Assembly (NCBI RefSeq): GCF_000524195.1 | Contig: NW_020170389.1 | Location: 1,252,336-1,294,391, forward strand | Direction: 5' to 3' | DNA from: Echinococcus granulosus | Taxonomy: Eukaryota; Platyhelminthes; Cestoda; Cyclophyllidea; Taeniidae | DNA: 42,056 nt | Shown: positions 12,301 through 21,000 of the stretch, piece by piece | How positions within the stretch are numbered: position 1 is the first letter of the stretch | Layout of the letters: the number at the start of each line of letters is the position of its first letter | Notes under the pieces: generated by a model | The model's input: the letters and a program-made list of their open reading frames with translations, nothing else | What the model was told of the DNA's origin: nothing | The model's database searches: none | Translations under genes and position numbers: made by a program

Positions 12301-13394
12301 GCAAATCGGCATCGGAATTGTGCAGAGCCTGTAGCATTGTCTAAAATAGTTGTTAAGATTCTATGTCAAATTCATGAAGTTCAACTAAAGTGACAAAAGT
12401 TCAGCTTGAATTTTATGCAACGAGTATTTAATAACGATTGCTGCATTCGGGCGAATAAAAGGTTTCCCGGATAAACAATCGCTGTGTTAAAAAGCAATCT
12501 AAAATTTCTGTTGAGTTTGACAACCTGTTTTTCCAATTGCAGTTGATGAAGATGGTCGGCGAGAATAGCATACTTAGCATTTTCCTCCTTTCTCATAGCA
12601 CGCTCTCTTTTAAGTTCTGGACTCCAAAATGTGCGAATGCTCGTCATACATGCGTTTAACTTTTCCCTAGTTACGTCGAGTTCTTGATGAAGCCTTACGA
12701 ATTCGCGTTGGATATTGACTACATCTACACTGTTCGATAGCGTCATGACTCCTGAGCTATTGTCGACACCGCCGTAGCCGCCATAGCTGGCTACTCCACT
12801 GGGGTTATTGAAGCCAGCAACTGGGGTCATTAGAGAAACACCTGCTCCTAGTTCATCGATTCTTTCATTCCCTGTATTCCCATACACACTGTACGGACCA
12901 CGGTTAATGCCAACGCCGTGAGGCATCAAAGCGCTGTTATATTCGCAGAGGCCGTGCCTTTCCAGGTTCATATCATACGATTGTGCCCGACGTTGTTCAG
13001 TCGCTTGGGCAGCTGAAAAAAGGGAAACCGATGGCTGATACGATGGGCTCTGACCATATAGATATCCGGGAGGGTAAACTGTTCGATTATGGCGTTGAGA
13101 TGAACCCGAGTAGTAGCCTCGATTTCCACCTTGGTGATTCGGCTCCCGATCAACTGACGCAGCACGTCCATCATAAGGCGAGTTAATGACCTGCTGCGGT
13201 CTAATCTGAGGCGTTTCTCTTTGATTATGAAATGAGCCTTCTAGTAAATCAAAATAAACCAGATCACGAGCACTTGATGGTCTCGGTCGATCGGAATGAC
13301 GCGGTGGAGCGGTAGGCATGTAGGAATAAGGTTGGCTAGGGCTATTCAAGCTGGACGTGTAAGGTATATTATCCATAATTTGGTCTTGTATCAT
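3065..13394 (-). CDS. ERC: ERC/ELKS/CAST (Bruchpilot-type) active-zone scaffold protein, 3'-partial
   Basis: Presynaptic active-zone scaffold; the family links RIM, liprin-alpha, Rab6 and calcium channels through long coiled coils. Minus-strand exons in transcription order: 13394-12525, 12340-11828, 10222-10115, 9901-9731, 9608-9441, 8213-8046, 7847-7693, 3329-3065. Every junction has GT-AG ends and the phases match, giving 806 codons without a stop. The first 230 or so residues are low-complexity and rich in Pro, Ser, Tyr and Gly. They are followed by the family signature TFWSPELKRERAMRKEE, close to vertebrate ERC (TFWSPELKKERALRKDE). After that nearly everything is heptad-like coiled coil rich in Leu, Glu, Lys and Arg, and it follows ERC block by block to the segment before the last ~300 residues. 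The Rab6-binding and PDZ-ligand end is not in the window. The start ATG at 13394 is the first in frame; a second ATG lies six codons on. The family assignment is firm; the exact N terminus is less so. Confidence 0.88.
4119..4308 (+). repeat. LTR-like dispersed repeat, copy 1 (190 bp)
   Basis: Begins TGTATTACTC and ends GGGGCGCTACA, so it has TG...CA ends with imperfect TGTA/TACA inverted termini. It shares with the other copies the blocks TTTGTTTAACTC, AAGGCTCCGCCTTTGT, GCCATG, CCTTCTCTAC, GACTTCTTTCGTCTT and CGCTACA. No clean target-site duplication is visible. It may be the 5' member of a pair with copy 2. Confidence 0.65.
4928..5114 (+). repeat. LTR-like dispersed repeat, copy 2 (about 187 bp)
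   Basis: Same block order as the other copies: TTTAACTCTTCG, GGCCATGCCAACAGCC, CCTTCTCTACGTTGACAA, CCTTCGTCGTC and an end in GGACGCTACA. The left end is degenerate (TTAGGTAATG where another copy has TGTAGTACCG). Immediately upstream, at about 4884-4927, is a purine-rich run (AAGGGGAAGCGTCGGGGACG and following A-run), as expected upstream of a 3' LTR. Confidence 0.6.
6594..6787 (+). repeat. LTR-like dispersed repeat, copy 3 (194 bp), solo
   Basis: This is the best-ended copy. It starts TGTAGTACCG and ends GGCACTACA, with inverted TGTAGT/ACTACA termini. The interior has TTTAACTCTTCGC, AAGGCTCCGCCTTTGTACC, GGCCATGTCAACAGCCC, ATTTTGCCCTAGTATTATG and TCTTCTTTC. Flanks are GTGTAC and GTGTCAC, similar but not a clean duplication. 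No partner lies close by, so it is likely a solo LTR. Confidence 0.68.
7693..8213 (-). CDS. ERC: ERC exons 6-7: coiled coil
   Basis: Exon 8213-8046 (56 codons) begins IEDFRKRLKEKEGLLEKK and ends DLKERKISLLQRK. Exon 7847-7693 (51 codons plus two bases) begins VENLEEMVTEKETQLTSL and ends DRQIER split across the intron. Both follow ERC1 closely (LRLRLEEKETMLNKK, DVKERKVNVLQKKIENLQEQL). The phase-2 donor (AAG|GTTTGT minus one base) is completed by the first G of the next exon, more than 4 kb away. Confidence 0.83.
9441..10222 (-). CDS. ERC: ERC exons 3-5: central coiled coil
   Basis: Three exons: 10222-10115 (36 codons), 9901-9731 (57 codons) and 9608-9441 (56 codons), all phase 0 on both sides with GT-AG junctions (donors GTAAAA, GTAAGA, GTAAGT). 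Translations include LENEIRLLEDEIARLRDEG, SNERLLKSK and VEFLTSELSKRDNEIYALQ. The last two match the vertebrate block that reads VEQLKGELSRKDTELLALQ. No stop interrupts the join. Confidence 0.85.
10115..11827. promoter_or_regulatory. ERC intron 2 region with a CpG-rich patch and palindromic CCAAT box (patch about 10760-11010)
   Basis: The coding exon occupies only 10115-10222; the rest is intron. Most of it is AT-rich, but about 10760-11010 is sharply richer in CpG (GACGCTGCG, GGACGCACCC, GACGTGCGC, GAGCGGCAGCG). It contains the perfect palindrome ATTGGCCAAT at 10949-10958, followed by CAG: two overlapping NF-Y-type CCAAT boxes. This could be an internal promoter for a shorter ERC transcript or a relic of an insertion. 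Open frames across the patch on both strands overlap and look like by-products of high GC. The regulatory reading is inference. Confidence 0.3.
11828..12340 (-). CDS. ERC: ERC exon 2: coiled coil with a polyglutamine tract
   Basis: Entered from TTTTAG|ACAATG and left by GAT|GTAAGC, this exon encodes 171 codons, phase 0 at both ends. It continues the ERC coiled coil directly after LEKQ with TMLQALHNSDADLRRE, matching the vertebrate TIQALQDELRIQ region. In the middle, around 12010-12065, is a Gln-rich run (QQQSGQQQQQQ followed by Gly-Gly-Gly) that interrupts the heptads and looks lineage-specific. Confidence 0.82.
12525..13394 (-). CDS. ERC: ERC exon 1: low-complexity N terminus plus family signature
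   Basis: This exon encodes 290 codons and ends CAG|GTTGTC in phase 0. The N-terminal two thirds are disordered-looking, with Ser/Pro/Tyr/Gly runs and several Arg-Pro patches. The last 60 residues start the coiled coil and carry the conserved TFWSPELKRERAMRKEE segment at about 12575-12625. The open frame continues past the donor for 47 codons of AT-rich sequence unlike the family, which supports the splice call. Confidence 0.85.
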
Positions 13395-14611
13395 TACTAG
13401 GGTTATAAGCGAAGTACAATTTGAGGAGAGGGAAAAGCGGCAGAGAAGTAGTCACTTTGCATTATGCGCTAGACGCCGAGAAGTCCTGCTAGGTCATTGA
13501 TGTAACAAATAACAACAAATATTTTACCACCAAGAAAAATTCTCAAAAATGGTTTAGTTAAGGCCAAGGCAGCTACTCTTTTTGTATTTCAAAAACATGT
13601 CGCTTTTGTATGTCCTTGTTCAGATAAAATATAAAGAATGATCGGACATTCTTGTATAAAATTGTCGATGAATTATAAAGACAATAGACAAAAGTGCCAA
13701 TCTAGCCAAATAGCTTCTACAAACTCTTCGAATTGTCACGGTTTAAAATAGAAGTGACTGTACTTTGGTCATAATTTTAAAGTTGGCAGAAGTGTGCACC
13801 CCAACAAAGTGCAGGAATTGAAGTGACCGAGAGGCCAAGCACACAGCAACCAGTTCATAAATCCACTACATAGACCCTCCTTTCTTTTGCGCACCATTCT
13901 CAACGATAACCTTCGTAACACCATCGTATCGATCAGCACAATGTGCCGCGTGCATTAAACGTAGGACGAGGCTAGTAGATCCCCTCTTCTCTGGCCCTCA
14001 TTCGGTATGTGTACTAAAGTAAGTAAGTGGGCAAAGAAAAAGTGCAAGTTCAAGGAGGCGTGAACACGATGTTGACTCCTTAGCTCACCTTTCCTCTAAA
14101 AGGAACCTTAAAACAACACAAATATTACATAAAAGCCGCACAAGCACTGGCAATGTCAGTCATTGAGTTTTCATGCACGTTATGAGGCCATCGACCCAAA
14201 CTTTGCTAAGGCGTCTCAGAAATTCCATTTCATTCAAAGTTATGCCCTTTTTATGGACCGAAGTTTAATGCATGTGGTTCATAACTTACCATCAGTAAAG
14301 ATGCATTTGTAAAAATATTTGTCTTGAGGAAACGCTGCTGGAGAATTAACAGGAGGTTCAAACATTTCTCTTAAATTGCGAAGTTTGTAGTACTGAAAAA
14401 CAAACTTGCTATTCCTACATGTAACATTTTTATTTGTAACTTTGTCGTAACATCAAAAGATCTTGATTGTTGCTAATTCTCGAAAACGTTAAATTTGCCT
14501 CGACTAAATACCAAAAATCAAATACCCCAGAGGGCCGCCGATGTAGCGCTGTTGTCTACAAGTGGTAAAGCCTTGTTGATGTAGTGCTTAGCCGTCGTTA
14601 GGCCCTGGCAC
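13395..14611. promoter_or_regulatory. Shared upstream region between divergent ERC and insulin-receptor genes
   Basis: The start of ERC at 13394 (minus) and the proposed receptor start at 14612 (plus) face away from each other across about 1.2 kb. No coding exon was recognised. There is no obvious TATA box at a convincing position. A pair of similar short segments, GATGTAGCGCT and GATGTAGTGCT, lies about 40 bp apart near 14540-14590. Untranslated exons or trans-splice acceptors could lie here but cannot be told apart by eye. Confidence 0.4.
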
Positions 14612-15054
14612 ATGCCAAAATCGTCCTCTTATTCTGTCATGTGTATAGGATCATATGTTTTCTGTCTGTTCTTTTTTCAATTAACCGCTTTTGTCCCGTC
14701 CTACTGTCGGGTCGTCGGTGGAAATCATACATATCTGCAGCAGAACGAAATGCGTATGTTTGAAATTCTAATTGGTTGTCTCAATAAGTGTGTGGGGACT
14801 TTGACGTTCGGCGACCTTCCGCGTTGTCACGCATCAAATCATGCACTGTTATCGAAGGAAACCTTCTAATCGTGATGACGAAGCTCCCCGTAAACGCCTC
14901 GATACCAAATCTCCGGGAAATAACGGGGTTTCTAGTAATCTATGACCTCATGGGTTTGGATGGGCTGGCCACTCTTTTTCCTAACCTAACTGTCATCCGT
15001 GGACGATCATTGATTTCTAATTTTGCTCTTGTCATTCGCAGTACCTCTCTGAAG
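14612..15054 (+). CDS. IR: Receptor exons 1-2: signal peptide and L1 domain start
   Basis: Exon 1 starts at ATG 14612 and encodes a plausible signal peptide: a short polar start, then a Val/Cys/Phe/Leu-rich core ending near FVPSYC. Its donor CG|GTGGAA at 14718 and the acceptor ATAAG at 14788 enclose 71 nt and restore the frame through a split Val codon. Exon 2 then reads VCGDFDVRR and [13 protein letters not shown], the expected L1 start (compare VCPGMDIRN and NCSVIEGHLQILL of human INSR), and [13 protein letters not shown]. It ends AAG|GTTTGT in phase 0. The L1 match is strong; exon 1 is a reasonable but unproven choice. Confidence 0.72.
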
Positions 15055-18000
15055 GTTTGTCTGTTGTTAATTATCTAACATTGGTGTCTTTTAACGTTTA
15101 CCAACAGCGTCATTTTCTCACAGTTTTTGGGTATTTATTAACTTGGTTAGGTTTATATTCATTGCTTTGACAGTAAAGTACTTGGGTTTTCTCTGGGTTA
15201 GCTTATATTTGTCTTGATCAGCCACCCTCGTTTCTCCCGCTAGTTTCTCATAGATTGCTTCTCTAAATAGTTCTATATTTGGTTTATCACTTAGGTCTGA
15301 GTCAAATGTAACCCATCAACTTCTAATAAACTAAAGTTTTCCACACTTCGTAAATGTTAGACAATCGGTCTACCCTCACTCCGCGTGATTCAGCGTGGTG
15401 GAGTGCGTGTTGACTTGAACACAAACCTGTGCTACGTGCGGACTGTGAATTGGTCCTACATTCTGGGCGATCAGACAGCGGCGGCTGCCCCGGTTCGCTT
15501 GTTGACAAATCGTCTCATCTGCCCAGACACATGTCAACCCGAGTGTGCGGCCTCCACGCCGGAGGCAATAAGTTTAACTGAACTGAAAGGCACTTCTCGT
15601 GAAAAGGATGCCAAACTGGGTCACTGCTGGTCGTCGTCTTACTGTCAATCCAGCAAGTCTCCACTATTTATCCCATTTATTGCTTGATTCCGATTGTTCA
15701 TTGTAGGATATATATCCCCTTCCATCTGGTCTTCTCATTATTAATTTACGGCTTCTTTTAACGAGTAAACATGCGCGTTTTTGTAGATTGTTTCACCTCA
15801 ATATTATTCTTTTTGTCGGAGACCGTCACTCTCGAAAGCTACTGCGCTTGTTAGTCTTTATTGGCTGTTTATCACATCTGTTGCTATAAAATTCCAAACA
15901 ATTACTTCCTACACTGCTTTTGAGGCTCTATTGTAAGTTGACGCCCAGTAAGATGGTAAAAGTCCTATTGAACATCCCAGTATTTGTACCTCACATTATT
16001 TGGTAACATTTGTTAAGTAGCCATATTCATTCCACAGTTGTACTTGAATCAATTAACTAGTTTTTTTACAGTACTTGAATGTGTATCAATTTCATTCTGG
16101 AGTTTATTTCTCTGCTTTTTATTCCATACCTGCTGTAGTTTACCTAGCATCGGGTTTTGGCTGATTCAAGAAGCTCATTTTTGTTGCCGTTTGGTAACAA
16201 ATGCTTCATGCGAATACTCTAAGGACGTGGGCTAACGGCGCCGTTCACTCTGCGTTCTGTAATTGACCATTTGCTGCATAAATAAATGTGTCAGCGTTCA
16301 CTGATGTGTGTCCTTCGCTGACTTAATGCTCTTCACTTTTGTTTATCCAGTCTGCTCTGCAAACTGCACAAGTCGTGGCATCGCATGCCGAATGGACAAT
16401 ACGCAGCTTTGTTGCCATAAAGAGTGCCTTGCCGGCTGTTACGGCCCTGGTCCAGAGGCATGTGTGGCTTGTAAGGGGGCTCTGCACCGTGGAGTTTGCG
16501 TTTCCCAATGCCCTCCAACCACCTATCTCTTCCATGGACGTCGGTGCGTGACTGCGGCAGAGTGCCTCAATATGAGCAGTACCTACCGTCTTCCTCATGT
16601 CGCAGGCAGCAGCGGAAGCAGCTCTGCCGGTTTTGCCGCCTCAGTGACAGTCAACACCACGGCAACTGTAGCCACCACCGCTATTCGCCAGTTCGCTATC
16701 CATCAGGGTCGCTGCGTTCCTGACTGCCCCTCAGGTAATCAGCGCGACGAAGTCAGTGGGCGGTGTGTGCCGTGTGGCGACGAGTGTCCGAGGATTCGTA
16801 AGCCTGCCTCTGCCTTACCCATAATTACGCAACGCTTTTATTTATTCTTTTTTCCTCTTACTATCCTGCAGGATGTCATCATATGCTAATAAGCAGTCTT
16901 AAGTCACTGTCCAAACTGAAGGACTGCTTCTCTGTGACCGACCTCTACATCTCCATTCATGAGGGCGATACGGGTAGTGTATTATTGAGTCTCAGACGTG
17001 TTTACACCAGCCGTGTACATTTGTCTATTATTCTACTATCTAGTTCTGATACAGCAGCAATTCGATGAGGCTTTTTCGAGTCTGCGGGAGGTTGAAAGTA
17101 TCAGGGTTGTTCGGGCAACAGCTCTCACTTCTCTTGCCTTCCTCCGCCACGTCAAACGCATCAACACCATTCCTAATTCCTCGCCCAACGTGTGAGTTTA
17201 AGGGTATTTTCTAATGCTTTTTTAGAGGATAAAATAAATAGCATTGCGGCATTTTCGTTTCCAGACCATTGAGTTTTGACTCATCCGATCATAAGGTTAA
17301 TTTTTACAACCGATGCATTCGCCTCTTGTGTAGACTTTAGGTCAGCATGTTTGTGCATACTACTGTCCACTGAATTAACTACTTTGGGGCATTGCAGTTT
17401 GTAATTAAATTTGTGACTGGATTTGGCAATGCACTTATCTGTCGTTTTTATGCTCAATAAACACTTGGGAAGCAAAACCTCATGTCAAAGGAAAACTTGT
17501 TGATATTTCTACGTTGAAAGTAACGAAAAGAAGCCCTAAGGATTCTCGCTTAAGGTAATGGCTTATCATGGTTGAGAAAAGTTAGTTGAACTCACCAATC
17601 TAACATGATTAAACATGTAATTATATTTATGAAAACTCATGAAGTTTGCAAATATTTGACGTTTTTATTGCCAATGCTCCGAGTAATTAAGTTGCGCTCA
17701 TTGTCAAATTTCTAGGCTTTTTTGGTCTTGACTTCATCCTCGTAGCTCAATTCCTATTTTTTTATAGCGCAGATATTGGGTGGTCTACGTTCGCCAAGTG
17801 CTATAATAACTTCTGGTGGAGGGGAGGTGTGGGATTCTTAACACGTCCAGTGGTTGTTGAAAACGTGTTGGCGGTCAAATATGCCCTTATAGATACATTT
17901 ATGTTACTTCGAGTTCCCTTCGAAATTGCATGTATCATGTAAATAATTTATTCATCGTTATTGTTGACTTTGGCTGTCGTAATGTTGCGCTAACATGGCA

Positions 18001-21000
18001 AATTTCTTCATTTGTATAAAACAGAATTCCTGTAAAAGCACGGAATGCCGGGTGAAAATTAAAGTTGGTATTCGAAATAGCTTCATAAATCCATAGGGAT
18101 ACGCCAACTCCTCAGTTTGCATAGGGTGTTGGTAGTGTGATTTTATTCCTAACGGCATGAATTAGCTGTTGAAGTCCTAAAAAATGGGTCCATTTCCTTC
18201 ACCATACCTATTGTAACGATTTTCAGAGGGGTGTTCGATTAAAACAGGATTAGTTGCATTTCTTTGAATACTGTTCTCGCTGTTGAGATCTTATTTAAGA
18301 GTGGATATTGATAAATTCCTGATTTTCTTCGGGTTCTTAAAGGCATCACAACCTCAATAACGCCAATTAGATATGCAGCTGAATTGTAGATATGAAGCTA
18401 GATAGGTGGAAGATTAAGCTCTTCTGATCCAAATCTAGTGGAATTGTTTGGCTTGTACGGGGCGTCTGACCCCCCAGTAGTCTTGCAATAGGAATACATC
18501 TGCGTAGTGGGCTTTAACTCCCTATAGAACATTGTCCGCTTCCAGATAGCCGTATACTTTAGTTATTTTTTCCAATTTTTTTTTCCACTGAGCCCACAGG
18601 ACAGTGATAGAGATAAGAGGCAACGATAACCTGCTGGAATTGTGGCCTCCGCCAACGAGGAACCAGACAGGCGGACTTCAGGTGGTGTCAGAAGGGCTTG
18701 TGCATTTCATCCTCAATCGCTACCTTTGCCCCAAGAAGATCACGGACTTGGTGAGGACGGGCGCTCTGACGCTGCCCGGTGGGCGCAACTTTCGTATAGA
18801 GGAGCTCGAACTCGCTGAGGCTACCAATGGCAAACTCGGCTTCTGTAGGTTACATGTGGCGCTCCAGTGAATGGTGAATTAAAAATACGGTCGTAAGAGC
18901 GACGTAACTTAAATCACTGAAAATGAGCACTAGTCGTATTTCTGAACTCACTTTAATGCAACGGAGCTATAAATCATCAAACTGCATTTTAACACTTCTA
19001 AACACGTCGTAAATTCGTTTAGCTTAATGGGGTTTAAAATTCACTCTTGTAGGAGGATTTGTTCTGTATTTCCAGTTCCTTATGGCTTTTCCTTTTGAGT
19101 CACTGACCACTCCCGATTATGGCTACATAGTTCTTCAGTTTGGAGTTTTTTTTTGTTGTTACATTACTGTTTCCCGTCATTAAATGCTCTACCTTTTAGC
19201 GGAAAAACGGAAGAAATTTTGGTTTGCTGTGCACTTTTTTTCTGCAACTTTATAAATTCGTCAAATTCTGTTATACATACATAGAAGCTGCATAATATAC
19301 AGCTATGTAAGTTATTTGCAAAGGATGTCTGCTTTTAATCACTTTTTTTAATCCGTGAAGTAAAGTATATTTCATTGATATTTCGAGACAACTCACGACA
19401 AGTTTTTGAGCGTACTTTAGCGGTGAGAATGGAGACGAACCTCTTATCGGGGGGGGGGGGTTGGAATAAGTCGTGACTCACTTTAAATTATGTGCTTCCT
19501 CATTCATCTCCCGTCTTCTGTGAAGAAAGTACTACGCATTTGCAGAAATTACAATGATTAGTTAGCTTCAAATGGCCATCTGTCTGTTTGTCTCCTTTCC
19601 GTCATATTTCCGGATAAAAAGTTGAGCCATAATTCAAGATGAATTCCTTTGCTAATAAGTAGTTTTTATAGCTTGTTTCTTCCCTTTTAACTATAAGAGA
19701 GTTCTTGTGTCATTGTGTATAGCGAAAGTTGCTTTTCACAACATTCACCTTGATGGAGAGGGGTATTTCTGTTATTCTACGTTAAACTAGTTACCCAGGT
19801 ATCCTCTGTCTAATTTAGTCGTCTGCACTAGACCTTGATGGATGTCCTGGTGACTAATCCTAATTTCCTGCATGAGCGCCTATGTTCTCGTTACGCTGTA
19901 TGTTTGTCCATGTTTCAGGAGTTATTCACCCTGATTTTAAAATCGTTTGTTTTAATGGCTCATAATTGCGGTTCTGTTATGATTTATTTGACATGTATGT
20001 TACTGTAACCGTTGCCTTATTATTTTATCTTCGCTTTTAACTACGAGTTTCCAGGCTAATGAAATCTGTGTAAAAGAGGTTAAATGATTATCATGAAGGG
20101 GACTCCAAAGCGGAAGGTTTAGTGATCTTTTCCATTGCATATCCTTGAGAGCATTTACTTCCATGAAGATATTCAACAACTTTCGACTGTATGTTTCATG
20201 TCTTCGTTTGTCCAGTAACATTGTGAACTGTTTGCTCAGGTGAGACTACACAAATCTCGCTTGAATTGAAGGATGTCTTTTCCTCGACTGTTGCCATCCA
20301 ATGGCCACGTTTCTTTGACAACCGCACAACTGGCCAAGCAGCTTCCACTCTGGTGTTGGTCTTCTTCCAGGCTACGTATGTTTGAACGACTACTGTTTAA
20401 TCTCTAGAGTCTATCATCATTCATCTGTACACTATTCAGATGAATGTGACTGTTTACATCTTTATTTTGGCGATTAAGCACTCTTTCGCGCATTATATAT
20501 GCGATTTGAGGCAGTAACTTCCTTGACACCAATTTGTTTGATGGTTTTTGTTGCAGAACAAAAAATTTGACCGTCTACACGAATCGACTCTCCTGCGGCG
20601 ATGATTCGTAAGTTTATTTGTAGATTGAGTTAAATTTTGGGCCTTAACAATCATGGAATAGGCCTTCATTTAACTAGTTCATTGACATTAGAGCCCAGCA
20701 GATTATTGTGATGCTCGAGTTTTTCTCGAGGTCGTATTTGAAATGCAGTACTAGGATTAGTCTTGTATTGTTGGTACAGGCGAGCTGCTGGTCGAAGGCG
20801 TAGCCAGTGAGATTATAACCAAACTCTTGCAGCTTAGAAATCGTAATGTGGTGGACTTTGGATGATCAAAATAGCGCTCAGCGTATCATTAGAATTTGGG
20901 GTAGCTGTCTCAAAGTAATTTGAATGCCTTAAACGCTTATGCTTTTTACCAATATAGATGGAAGATGATTCCTTCGATTTGCAACACCTCTACGATACGT

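Noticed and set aside
14530..14600. Paired GATGTAGYGCT segments considered as an inverted LTR fragment
   Set aside because: They resemble the reverse complement of the repeat end only over about 8 bases, and none of the interior blocks follow.
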